Of a stretch of DNA of 64,000 bases, positions 47,217 through 56,600 are shown one piece after another. The notes beneath the pieces are model-generated. The model did not search any database and was not told where the DNA came from. It saw only the letters and a program-made list of their open reading frames with translations. Within the stretch, counting starts at the first letter, position 1; each line of letters opens with the position of its first letter. Source of the DNA: Parvibaculum indicum (lineage in GTDB: Bacteria > Pseudomonadota > Alphaproteobacteria > Parvibaculales > Parvibaculaceae); contig NZ_JAASQO010000013.1 in assembly GCF_011762095.1 (NCBI RefSeq), positions 40,731 to 104,730 on the forward strand. Direction: 5' to 3'. The position numbers and the translations under genes were made by a program.

Positions 47217-47848
47217 ACAGTAAGGACAGCGTTCGTCTTAATCCTGACGAACGACGTGAGCAGATCCTCCAGGTGGCTACGTCGCACTATGCCCGCGCGG
47301 ATCACGAGGCGGTGTCCATCCAGGCCATCGCCAAGGATGCCAACGTGGCGCGGGCACTTGTCTATCATTATTTCCCCGGTAAAGATGCCCTGCTGAGCGC
47401 CGTTCTGGAGCGCGAGGCGGAAAAGCTTCTGGCTGCGACCGCGCCGCTCGATGGGCTTTCGCCGCGCGCGAACCTTGAACGCGCGCTCGGCGCTTATCTG
47501 GATCATTTCGCCTCCAGCACCGGACGTATACGCGACTTACACGTGCCCCGGTCCACTACCGCCACGCTGGTCAGTGATCTGGTCGCCCGCAATCAAGCGG
47601 TTCAGGTCGGTCGCGTGCTGGACCACCTCGATCTGGACGATATTCCCGTGACGCGCGTCGCCATCGCCGCTTGGCTCGGCCTCGTGACCGAGGCTGCGCG
47701 GCAGGCTCTCATCCATCCTTCCATACCCAGATCAGAAACCGTCCGCCTGTGCATGCAGGCGTTGAGAGCGGTCACCGGCGTGAACATCGATCGCTCGCCG
47801 AAGGAGCCAAGCTCCCCGCGGCTTCAACAGCAGGAAACAGACACATGA
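47210..47848 (+). CDS. TetR-family regulator
   Basis: The 212-residue protein starts MSNSKDSVRLNPDERR and has a helix-turn-helix at about 35-58 (SIQAIAKDANVARALVYHYFPGKDAL). The start codon lies inside the right arm of a long inverted repeat that covers its promoter, so autoregulation is likely. It is coupled by ATGA to an NAD(P)-binding oxidoreductase gene that it probably controls. The inducer is unknown. Confidence 0.9.
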   Translation: MSNSKDSVRLNPDERREQILQVATSHYARADHEAVSIQAIAKDANVARALVYHYFPGKDALLSAVLEREAEKLLAATAPLDGLSPRANLERALGAYLDHFASSTGRIRDLHVPRSTTATLVSDLVARNQAVQVGRVLDHLDLDDIPVTRVAIAAWLGLVTEAARQALIHPSIPRSETVRLCMQALRAVTGVNIDRSPKEPSSPRLQQQETDT

Positions 47849-48486
47849 AGATCGCGATACTGGGCGCCAACGGGAAGACCGGCACGCATCTGGTACGTCA
47901 GGCATTGGCCGCCGGGAATGAGGTCATCGCCTATGTCCGCCGTGTCGAGGCAGTTCCCAAGCAGGCTGGCCTCACAACTGTCAGCGGCCAGCTCAGTGAT
48001 CTCGAGGAAATGGCGCGTGCCTTTGCAGGGGCGGATGCAGTGGTCTGCTGCATCGGCCCCAAGGTCGGCTTACCGACCATGTTGAAGACCGACCTGATGC
48101 GGACGCATCTCGGTCAGATCCTTAAGGCGGTGAAGCAGGCGGGCATCGACCGGTTTGTACTGATGTCGGCCTTCGGGGTCGGAGATACTGCTAGGAAGGC
48201 CTCGCTGCCGGCGCGGATTATCTACAAGACGGCGATGGCCTCGATCTTTCGCGACAAGGAGCAGGCCGAGAAACTGCTGCCCGCTTCCGGGCTGAACTGG
48301 GCTGCGGTTTACCCGGTCATGATGCACGAGGCGAGGCCGCTCGCGCACGTGACCGTCAAGCGGCTGGAAGAGGTCAACCATGTGCAGGGCCTACCCAAGG
48401 TGCCCTTCGCCAACGTCGCCACGGTGCTGCTTGATCTCGCCACCCATCCTGAGCGCCTCGGCCAGCGTTTTTTGATTACCGCCTGA
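47845..48486 (+). CDS. NAD(P)-binding, NmrA/SDR-like protein
   Basis: The 213-residue protein starts MKIAILGANGKTGTHLVRQAL with the GxxGxxG Rossmann motif, followed by GADAVVCCIG and DRFVLMSAFG, typical of atypical short-chain (NAD(P)H-binding) proteins. The substrate is unknown; relatives include NADP sensors and quinone- or flavin-reductase-like enzymes. The ATG overlaps the TetR stop. Confidence 0.87.
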   Translation: MKIAILGANGKTGTHLVRQALAAGNEVIAYVRRVEAVPKQAGLTTVSGQLSDLEEMARAFAGADAVVCCIGPKVGLPTMLKTDLMRTHLGQILKAVKQAGIDRFVLMSAFGVGDTARKASLPARIIYKTAMASIFRDKEQAEKLLPASGLNWAAVYPVMMHEARPLAHVTVKRLEEVNHVQGLPKVPFANVATVLLDLATHPERLGQRFLITA

Positions 48487-48624
48487 GCCATGGCGATCCA
48501 GGCGCTACTGATTTGCGGCTTTGGTCCTCAGGAAATCGCCGATCCGAGTCGCAGGTCATCGCGGCTAGTGTTCGTTGATCGTTGCAAGGATAGGACGGAG
48601 CAACCGCGATAGGGAGGAAGATAA

Positions 48625-49326
48625 TTGAGAACCTGGTTCCAACGTCTGACCGACGTCTCTGGCCTGGCGCGCACAGAGCAGATGCTGAAGGAGGCGCTGG
48701 CGGAGCTGGTACAGGACCTCGGTTTCGACTGCTATGCTTATCTGAACGTCCAGCCCGTTCGCCTCTTCGCGGTTTCCAATTATCATCCCGAGTGGCAAGG
48801 CCGATATCTGACGCGGGACTACGCGAGCATCGATCCTGTCGTCGCCATGGCAAAGCAGCAGATGAAGGCCTTCACCTGGGCGGCCGGCGCGCCTCGCTCC
48901 CTGTCGAAGCCGCTGCGCCGCTTCTACTCGGAAGCCGGCGACTTCGGAATCAGGTCCGGGATTTCGATCCCCATCCGGACGGCGTTCGGGCATATGTCAA
49001 TGCTGACGCTTGCCTCGCACAAACCGTCCCTGTGCCTCGAGACCGATATTGATCAGATCGCGGCGGTGACGGCGGTTGCCCAGCTTCATGCGAAGATGGA
49101 GCAGCAGGATGTGGAACCGACAGCCAGCGTTGAGATCGACCTGAAGGCGAAGCAGGCTCTTTGCTTGAAATGGTCGGCCGAGGGAAAGACGATGAAGGAT
49201 ATCGCCTCGATCGAGGGCATGTCGTTCGCCACGGTAAACTTTCACCTGAACAACGCGCGCAAGTCGCTCGATGCCGTAAGCCTGGCGCAGGCAACAGCCC
49301 TCGCCACGAAGCTTAAGCTCATCTAA
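48625..49326 (+). CDS. traR: TraR, LuxR-type quorum-sensing activator of conjugation
   Basis: TraR binds the TraI-made acyl-homoserine lactone and activates tra and trb promoters. The 233-residue protein starts at TTG 48625 after a strong ribosome site (AGGGAGGAAG). The ligand pocket residues known from Agrobacterium TraR fall at the same numbers: Y53, W57, D70 and W85. The C-terminal LuxR helix-turn-helix covers about 170-225 (GKTMKDIASIEGMSFATVNFHLNNARKSL). The gene is adjacent to traM, and two dyads in the window could be its sites. Confidence 0.95.
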   Translation: MRTWFQRLTDVSGLARTEQMLKEALAELVQDLGFDCYAYLNVQPVRLFAVSNYHPEWQGRYLTRDYASIDPVVAMAKQQMKAFTWAAGAPRSLSKPLRRFYSEAGDFGIRSGISIPIRTAFGHMSMLTLASHKPSLCLETDIDQIAAVTAVAQLHAKMEQQDVEPTASVEIDLKAKQALCLKWSAEGKTMKDIASIEGMSFATVNFHLNNARKSLDAVSLAQATALATKLKLI

Positions 49327-49339
49327 CCCCGGCCGTCCC

Positions 49340-49660
49340 TCAGTCCGCCGGCACCAGCGGGACGTGGCCCAAAACGTCGAGCAGCGTCGAAAGAAGGGTC
49401 TGCTGCGCATGCATGTCGATCATCGCGGAGACATAGGCGACGCGGTCGGGACCGACGCTGTCGCAACTGGTAACGGGCCCCGCCTTCCGCCATTCCTTAT
49501 ACTTGGCCTCGGCCGTATCACGGAGAAGTCGGTGAGTCCTGATCGCCTGAATCGTGATCTGTTCAAGATCCGTCTTGGGGAGATGCTCGGTCAGGCCGAC
49601 GACCGGCCTAAGCGTCACTTTGTGCTCGGGCTGCGAAGCGCAATTAGTGTCGTTTCCCAT
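49340..49660 (-). CDS. traM: TraM, TraR antiactivator
   Basis: TraM binds TraR and blocks it, setting the quorum threshold. The 106-residue protein shows the TraM core pattern: VTLRPVVGLTEHLPKTDLE, ITIQAIRTHRLL and a C-terminal MIDMHAQQTLLSTLLDVLGHVP. The spacing and length match Agrobacterium TraM. It converges on traR, 13 bases from its end. The start is MGNDTNCASQ; an upstream ATG at 49702 is less likely. Confidence 0.9.
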   Translation of the reverse strand: MGNDTNCASQPEHKVTLRPVVGLTEHLPKTDLEQITIQAIRTHRLLRDTAEAKYKEWRKAGPVTSCDSVGPDRVAYVSAMIDMHAQQTLLSTLLDVLGHVPLVPAD

Positions 49661-49870
49661 CTGTCGTCTTCTACAAGGGTAGTCCGCGGTGCGCCCCCGC
49701 AAACGTCAATCCCTGATCCCAAGCCGGGGGTTAGAAAACCGCGACTAGACGGTCCCTATGACCTTTAGCACCGGAGCACCTGGACATACGTCACAGGCCC
49801 CCGGCCACGATGGTCAGAGGACCCTGGCGCCGTAACAGCCGACGCCAACCGCTAGTCGAGGGCTTTCTAA

Positions 49871-50776
49871 GAGCCCGTCCCGAAAGGGTTGAGCGACTGG
49901 GGCACTCGTGATTCCAAGGGGTTGTTCAGGCCATCTTGGAGCGAGCGATGTGGACCCCAGCCACTCGCCGGCAGCATAGTCGCGCGGGACTTCGATATGA
50001 AACGGATTTGACGGATGCGGAGTGGCGGCTGATTGCGCCGTTGCTACCGGCGCCGAAGCGGACGGGCCGGCCGCTCTCCTGGCCGCTGCGCGAGATCGTC
50101 AACGCGATCTTTTACGTCATGCGCGGAGGCGTCGCCTGGCGGCTTCTGCCGAGCGACCTTCCGCCCAAGAGCACGGCCTATCGCTGGTTTGCGGCCTGGC
50201 GAGACGGGGGCGTGTTCGAGGCTCTCAACCATGCGCTGCTGATGATCGATCGCGAACGCAGCGGTCGGCCGGCCTCGCCCAGCGCCTGCATCATCGACAG
50301 CCAGAGCGTGAAAACGAACGAAGCCGGTGGGCCCCGTGGCTACGACGCCGGCAAGAAGATCATGGGTCGCAAGCGCCACGCCCTCGTCGATACCGACGGG
50401 CGTGGCCTCGTCCTCTTCGCCCATCCCGCCAGCGTGCAGGATCGCGATGGGGCGGGCCCGCTGCTGGCCGCCTCGCGCCGCCCGTTCCCCTTCATCGAGA
50501 AGGTCTTCGCGGACGCTGGCTACCAAGGCCCGCGTGTCGCGACCGCCACCCGCATCGCCGTCGAGATCGTCCGGCGCAAGCCCGATCAAATCGGCTTCGC
50601 CGTTCAGCCCCGGCGGTGGGTCGTCGAGCGCTTCTTCGCCTGGATCAATCGAAATAGACGGCTCTGGAAGGACGCCGAAGCCACCATCGCCTCCGCGACG
50701 GCCTTCCTCTACGCAGCCGCCGCCATGGTTCTTATCCGCCGCATCGCGCGAGCGTCATGAGTTCCGGGACGGACTC
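49871..50776 (+). mobile_element. IS5-family insertion sequence (IS1031/IS427-like)
   Basis: The 906-bp element has terminal inverted repeats: GAGCCCGTCCCGAAAG at 49871, and GAGTCCGTCCCGGAAC when read from 50776 inwards. TAA flanks both ends (49868-49870 and 50777-50779), a 3-bp target duplication typical of this IS5 group. One transposase gene fills it. It lies between traM and traH, in a spacer that also holds a decayed methyltransferase gene. Confidence 0.85.
49948..50760 (+). CDS. IS5-family transposase
   Basis: The 270-residue DDE transposase is carried by the IS at 49871-50776. The motif residues are D in CIIDSQSVKTN (about 117), D in FADAGYQG (about 188) and E in WVVERFFAWINRNRRL (about 229), the Y-(2)-R-(3)-E-like form seen in IS5. 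The start ATG at 49948 is preceded by GGAGCG. It is intact and single-frame, so probably active. Confidence 0.92.
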   Translation: MWTPATRRQHSRAGLRYETDLTDAEWRLIAPLLPAPKRTGRPLSWPLREIVNAIFYVMRGGVAWRLLPSDLPPKSTAYRWFAAWRDGGVFEALNHALLMIDRERSGRPASPSACIIDSQSVKTNEAGGPRGYDAGKKIMGRKRHALVDTDGRGLVLFAHPASVQDRDGAGPLLAASRRPFPFIEKVFADAGYQGPRVATATRIAVEIVRRKPDQIGFAVQPRRWVVERFFAWINRNRRLWKDAEATIASATAFLYAAAAMVLIRRIARAS

Positions 50777-50903
50777 TAAGGCCCCGGGCAGCGCGTACTG
50801 CCCTGGCGCCCTTATAGAGCGGAGATGCCCCAATCGCTAGAGCAAAGCGGTAAATCGCGCAGAAAGCGATGAGCAAAAACTAGTTTGAGCGACGGCTGCT
50901 TCG

Positions 50904-51255
50904 CTAGAGCCTGGACAGGACCATCACGAGGGTCGCAACAGCGTCGAAAGAGCCGACTTCAAGCGCCAGTTCGCACATATCCGCCTCAAGGAACGTCACC
51001 GTTCGAGCGTTCAGTCGAGGCCTCGCGACTTGTTCTGCCGATCCGTCGAAACCAACGACACTATGGCCCAATGCAGTGAGATCACGCGCGACGGGGATTT
51101 CTGGACCGCAGCCGAGATCCTCCCGCGGGCTAGCAGGCTGCCTATGAGGCGGTCAGCCCATTTAAACTAACAGCTGATCCCCTGAATCTTTTGAGGTACG
51201 CATCTGTAATCTCGTCGTAGCCTTTGGTGACGAGGTACTTTGGGTCGCTGATCAT
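50904..51255 (-). pseudogene. Decayed SAM-dependent methyltransferase
   Basis: Minus-strand pieces in different frames fit one protein. From ATG 51255 it reads MISDPKYLVTKGYDEITDAY, then after a shift WADRLIGSLLARG, then DLGCGPEIPVARDLTALGHS and VGFDGSAEQVARPRL, ending ADMCELALEVGSFDAVATLV and a stop at 50904. This is the N-terminal half of a class I methyltransferase (motif I DLGCG). Two or more indels and the missing C-terminus show it is nonfunctional. An IS sits beside it. Confidence 0.75.
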
Positions 51256-51325
51256 AGTGCGACATTCGCAGTCGAATAGTTGGTCGTTGAGCTTTGAAGT
51301 CTGCGGCGGGTGCCATTTCAATTTA

Positions 51326-51931
51326 TCACTGCGACTTCGGCCGGTTGCCGCCGATCCCGGACAAATCGATGCGGATGCCGGCCCTGTTGGGATCCTCAGG
51401 CTCGGGGCGAGCCGGCCCCGCCGGATCCCGCGCGGCTGTCCCTTTCCGATCCTCTTCCGCAGGCGTGGGCACGGCGAGCTTCACTTCGCCAGGATCGGGC
51501 TCGCTAAAGATAGCCTTTCCCTCGAAGCTACCGGTCTTCCAGGCGTCGATCGCATCGTCGAAGGCCTCGTCGACGGCGTTGCCGTACCATTTGGTGACGA
51601 TCCGGTAGACCTTGGCGAAGAGCTTCGTGCCCATGCGGATATTGGCGCAGGCGTCGACCAAATCGGGCTTCAGCTCCGAGATGTCGGACACGCCCACCCC
51701 GGCCGGATATTGGGTGACGCCGACGCGCACGACGGCCTTGCCGACATGCTGGCGGACGAGCGCCATGGCCTCCTCCGCGGTGCCCGGCCGCGGCACCAGC
51801 ACGACGCGCGTGCCGGATCGGACACTGACCGCCAGCGGATCGGTCGAGCCCGCCTCGGCGATGAACTTTTCGACGATCGCCGGCTTCAGGCCCGGATCGG
51901 CGCATTGCTGGATGAGGGCGGCGTCGACCAT
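51326..51931 (-). CDS. traH: TraH, conjugal transfer protein
   Basis: The 201-residue protein starts MVDAALIQQCADPGLKP after GGAG, a start typical of Ti TraH; the longer frame is not needed. The N-terminal two thirds are conserved in the family and resemble lytic-transglycosylase-associated periplasmic proteins (ANIRMGTKLFAKVYRIV). The tail is proline-rich. It is last in traAFBH and its exact role is not established. Confidence 0.88.
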   Translation of the reverse strand: MVDAALIQQCADPGLKPAIVEKFIAEAGSTDPLAVSVRSGTRVVLVPRPGTAEEAMALVRQHVGKAVVRVGVTQYPAGVGVSDISELKPDLVDACANIRMGTKLFAKVYRIVTKWYGNAVDEAFDDAIDAWKTGSFEGKAIFSEPDPGEVKLAVPTPAEEDRKGTAARDPAGPARPEPEDPNRAGIRIDLSGIGGNRPKSQ

Positions 51932-51944
51932 GAGAACTCCCTGT

Positions 51945-53099
51945 TCATCGATTGAAAGCGGCGACGAGCGGAACGTCGAAAAGGCGCGCCCAGGCGAGCG
52001 TGCTGGCATTCTGGATGGCCATGATCGAGGTGCCAGCGGTCCACCAGCCATTGCCGGTAGCGACGATCGCGTTCGGTTGGTAGAGCATCGACTGCAAATT
52101 GGGCCAGACGACGAGCTGCTCGTAACAGATCAGCGGGGCGATCCGCCGGCCAGCGAGCTCGACGGTCGGGTTGGCGAACAGATGCGCCCTCGCCCCTCCA
52201 TCCTGTCCCAGCCAGCGGCGCCAGGGCTGCCACATGGAGACCGGAACCGGCATGCGCTCGCGGTAGAGGATTCCGGCCTCCTGCGCCGAGATCGCGACAA
52301 GGACGTTGTCGTAGCCCTGCGGGTCGATGACGGCCGCGCCGGCGATCACGACGATGTCGCTGCTTGCAAGCGCCTCGCGCCAGAGCCGGTCGACGCTCGG
52401 CGTCCAGAACCCAAGCGCGCTCTCAGGAAGCACGACGATCCTGCCACCCTGTCCTCCGGCTCGCGTGACCGAAGCGATCAGATCGCGCTGCCGCTCGAGC
52501 GTGCCGTCGCGTCCGAGGCTCTGGCCCATATCGAGGTCGAGACCCCGGAACCCCTCGGGGAGTGCCGGAGGCGTCCATGTGGCGGCCGACCACAGCCACA
52601 TCCCGCCGAGCACGATGGCGGCGATCGGCCAGGCGCGCGTCGTCATCGCGGTGAGCCCGGCCGCGGCGGCCGCCAGTCCCATCCAGCCCCCTCCGGGAAA
52701 CAGCACGCCTGCGGCTGTCAGCGGATGCGCCCAACCCACGATCCCGAAGGGCGGCACCGCCATCAGCACGGCCGCGAGCGCGAACCGCACCGCCCGCCCT
52801 CCTCCCGGCCGGCTCGTCCAGAGCAATGCATGGACGGCGACGAAAGCGAACGACGCGACCAGCCAGAGTAACAGGCCCGGCCACAGGTCGGCGCCGTAGA
52901 AGTTGGCGACGCCCTGCGGCAGGCCCCGCGAGGCGGCCAGGGAGTAAGCCGCCGCGACCAGCGCCGTGACGAAGCGGCTGCGCGCCGAGGCCCACAGCGC
53001 CGGGAACAGCATCGCGAGCGGCAGCGTCAACGGATCGCCGCTCCAGCCGATGACGCCGACGAGCGCGGCGATCACGATCAGCGCCAGACCCCGCGCCAT
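51945..53099 (-). CDS. traB: TraB, conjugal transfer protein with nitrilase-like domain
   Basis: TraB enhances Ti-type transfer. The 384-residue protein has about seven hydrophobic segments in the first 190 residues, then a CN-hydrolase-like domain (about 195-384) with IVVLPESALG and the Cys in LICYEQLVVWPNL. This resembles apolipoprotein N-acyltransferase. The start ATG 53099 lies one base after the traF stop; the longer frame overlapping traF is not used. Confidence 0.9.
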   Translation of the reverse strand: MARGLALIVIAALVGVIGWSGDPLTLPLAMLFPALWASARSRFVTALVAAAYSLAASRGLPQGVANFYGADLWPGLLLWLVASFAFVAVHALLWTSRPGGGRAVRFALAAVLMAVPPFGIVGWAHPLTAAGVLFPGGGWMGLAAAAAGLTAMTTRAWPIAAIVLGGMWLWSAATWTPPALPEGFRGLDLDMGQSLGRDGTLERQRDLIASVTRAGGQGGRIVVLPESALGFWTPSVDRLWREALASSDIVVIAGAAVIDPQGYDNVLVAISAQEAGILYRERMPVPVSMWQPWRRWLGQDGGARAHLFANPTVELAGRRIAPLICYEQLVVWPNLQSMLYQPNAIVATGNGWWTAGTSIMAIQNASTLAWARLFDVPLVAAFNR

Positions 53100-53100
53100 G

Positions 53101-53631
53101 TCACGGCGCGAAGGTGAGGAGCGGACGAGCGCGACCGAGCAGGCCGCTTGCCGGTATCGGCCCGAAATACCGTGAGTCATAGGAGCCCGCAAAATTGGAG
53201 TGGAGAAACAGGAAGCCGCGCGGCACCAGCCCGCCGTCGAAGGGCGCGAGCGCCCTGCCCGCGGCGTCCTCTCGCTGAACATCGGCATGGGGGATCGGCC
53301 GCCCGTCGACGGAGACGCCGGCGCCGATTTCGGTCGCCTGCCCTTCGGTCGCAACGACCGTCTTGATCAGCGGGCTGAACCAGCCTGGGCAGAGGCCTCG
53401 GCCGAGATAGCCGCGCTCGCGCGCCATGCGAAACGCGGCGCCGTCGGGCGGGCAGATGAAGACGAGATCGCCCACGGCGGGCGGCCCATCGAGCGGCTCG
53501 ATCCGCCACAGGCCGAGCGGATAGCTGCGCGTCAGATTGATGCGCAGCCCGCCAAGCCAGGCGATGCCGGCCAGCATGACGAGAGACGCAATCGCGGCCG
53601 GGAGGACGGCGATGATGCGCCGGCGCCTCAT
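53101..53631 (-). CDS. traF: TraF, S26-family conjugal signal peptidase
   Basis: TraF processes and cyclises the TrbC pilin. The 176-residue protein has an N-terminal membrane segment (about 8-27), and the Ser-Lys dyad is visible as Ser in RSYPLGLW (about 36) and Lys in PLIKTVVA (about 90). FLHSNFAGSYDSRYFGPI is the conserved C-terminal box. Its ATG overlaps the traA stop. Confidence 0.94.
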   Translation of the reverse strand: MRRRRIIAVLPAAIASLVMLAGIAWLGGLRINLTRSYPLGLWRIEPLDGPPAVGDLVFICPPDGAAFRMARERGYLGRGLCPGWFSPLIKTVVATEGQATEIGAGVSVDGRPIPHADVQREDAAGRALAPFDGGLVPRGFLFLHSNFAGSYDSRYFGPIPASGLLGRARPLLTFAP

Positions 53632-56600
53632 TGCTTCATCACCGGCGTCTGCCGCTGCGTCTGGCGCAGGTTCTCCGATTGCTTCAGCGTCGCTGCTGTG
53701 CGCTCGTGGGCGGCGAGCTGCTGCGCGGTGCGCATGGTCGGCCAGGCCTCGGCGAGCTTCTGCCGCTCGCCCGGAGCGAGCCCGTCTGCCGCCTTGTCGA
53801 AGACCTTGCCGGAGGGTTCGCGTGCGGCATTGGTGAGCAGCGTGCGCTCGCCGAACCGCTCCGCTATGGCTTTGTTGAAGCCGTCGATCTCGCCCTTCAC
53901 CTCGCGGCTGGAGATCGCGTAACCGATGGCTGCCGGCAGGTCGTTGCGGTCGATGGCGTCGCGCACCCGCTCGAGGACGCGGTGCGCCGCCGGCGACAAG
54001 GCCGGGATGTCAATCGACACGCGATGGCGCATCGCCTGCTCCTCGGCCTGGAGCTTCTGCACGGCGGCCTCGCGCAGGTTGATATAGCGTTCGATGTCCC
54101 GCTTCAGCGCGGGGACATTGAGCTCGGCGACGCGCCGCTCCTCGCGATCGGCCTTGCCGGCGAGAAGGCCGGTCCTGCCCTTCAGGGGGCCGAGTGCCTG
54201 CGGTTCTGAGACCAGTCGGTACAGCGTCGTCTTCGCCGCGGTGCGATCCGAGAGGACCGCGTCGAAATTCATGGCGCGGAACGCCGTCTCCGGATCGGCG
54301 AAGACATAGCGGAAGCGGGTCGAGACCTCGTCCCACTGCTTCGTGACGGCAGGATCGGAGCGCAGCTTATCCTCGACCGTGTCCTGGATCGATTTGGTGA
54401 AAAGGGTAACGCCGGCGACCATCGCTGCGGTCTCCTTCGGGCTATGTGTCTGACGGGGATCGAACAGGCCGAGACGCGCGCCGATGCCGCGCAGGCGCTG
54501 AGTGAGATCGGTGAGCTTCTGTTTCTGTCGGACCGTCCAGTCGAGGCGATCGCGCAGCAGCGTGCGGGCGACCTTGACGATGTGCAGGCCGCGGTTCTCG
54601 GCGAAGCGGAGCGCCTGCCGATAGAGCGTGCCGCGCTCGTAATCGAGCGTGGTTTCCTTCGCGTTGCGCCGGGACAGAACCTTGGCAAGCCCGCCATGGA
54701 AGCTGAAGGAGCGTCGCCCGTAATAGAGCGCCATGTCCTCGCGGTGCCGGGTCAGCGCGACATAGGTCAGGTGGCGGTCGAGCGAGAGCGAGGCGAGCAC
54801 CTTCACGCGGGCGACGGTGGCGCCCTGGGCCTTGTGGATCGTGGTGGCGTAGCCGTGGTCGACATTGCGATAGAGGTGCTGATCGACTGTGACCTGACGG
54901 CGCTGATCACCCTCGCCGATCGCCGCAACGATGCGGTTCGGCGTGGCCTCGACCACCTTGCCGATCATGCCGTTCTTCACGCCGAGCGCGCTGTCGTTCT
55001 TCAGGAAGACGATCTGGTCGCCTACATCGAACCTACGGGCGCCGTCCTCGGTGCGGAACGCGTGGCCCTCACCCACGAGTCCACGTTCGACCAGCTTCTC
55101 GCGCGCCATCGTGTTGAGCATGCGCACATCGCGGCGCAGATGCGCCAGGATCAGCGAGCTCTTCGAGGCGTCATAGTCGCGGTTCCAGTCCGCGATCAGA
55201 CTGGCGACGGCTTCGGCCTTCAGAACCGAGCCGAGCACCCTGCCCTGCTGCTGATAGGCGGAGAGCGCCTCCGCGATCCGGCCGCGCGCCAGATCCATCG
55301 AGGCGGCGCGCATCCATTGCTCGCGCTGCCGATAGATGGTCTCGAGTTCGGCATAGCCGATGCGCTCGACGATGGCGCGGAACGCCGCCCCCGCCTCGAT
55401 CGGCTGCAGCTGCTCGGGATCGCCGACCAGCACCAGCTTTGCACCGGCCCTCACCGCCGCCTCGACGAAGCGCGCCATCTGCTTGGAGGCGACCATGCCG
55501 GCCTCGTCGAGCACGAGGACGGTGCGGGCGTCAAGCGTGTCCCTGCCCTGCTTCCAGCGCAGCTCCCATGACGCCAGCGTCCGGCTCGCGATGCCCGCTT
55601 CCTTCTCCAGACCCTCGGCTGCCTTGCCCGCGAGCGCCGCGCCGACCACGCTGTAGCCGGCGAGCTCCCAGGCTTCCCGCGCCGCCTTCATCATGGTGGT
55701 CTTGCCAGCGCCGGCGCGGCCGACGACGGCCGCGATCCCGCCCGGTTTCGTCACACGCTCGATCGCCGTGCGCTGCTCCTCCGACAGCCGTTCATGCCCG
55801 GCGAACACCTGCTCCAGCATGCGCTCGCGAACGCCATGCGAGCCGCGCTCCGACAGCCAGATCGCCTGCCGCGCCATTCCGGCCTCGAGGCGGATGAGTT
55901 CGCGCGTCGTGTAGCGCGCCGGCAGTCGTTCGCCGGTGGCGAAGTCGACGCTCTCGCGCTCGATGCGGAGGAGCTCCGGGCTCTGGAGGATGCGCGCCAT
56001 CAGCTGCTGGAAGGTGCCGGCATCGTCGACATAGCGGTGCAGCACCTTGGCGATGTCGCGCTGGTCGAAGACGCTCTTCTCCGACGACAGCAGGTCGAGC
56101 ACGATCTCGGGACGGTTCAGAATTCGCCGGCGGTTTTTGGTGCGCTGCGTCTCGAACAGCGCCAGCCGTTCGAGATCTGCGGCCTCGCCGTTTTCTGCAG
56201 ACTTGCGCTGGATCGCCTTGGCGCCAACGCCGATATGGGTGGTCGGCACCAGGTCGATGCCGCGCTCAGCGTAGGAGCGGCCGTCGACGCGAATCTCCAG
56301 GCCAGCAAGCGCCAGATGCTGGTTCTGCAGGTCGAGCCAGCCGTTGCGCTGCTCCAGGAACTCGGTTTTCTCGCCCGACCAGAGCCGATAGATGATTTTG
56401 CCCGCCTTGTTGCGCAGCACCTCGCCGTCGTCGCCGATCACGGGGATGCGCTTCGGGCCGAAGCCATCCTCCGTCAGGGGCCGCAGCGTCGTCATCAGGT
56501 GGACGTGCGGATTGCCCGGCTCGTCGTGATAGACCCAGTCGGCGACCTGCCCGCGCGCCAGCACCTGCTCGAGCACGAACTGCCGCATCAGCGCGATGTT

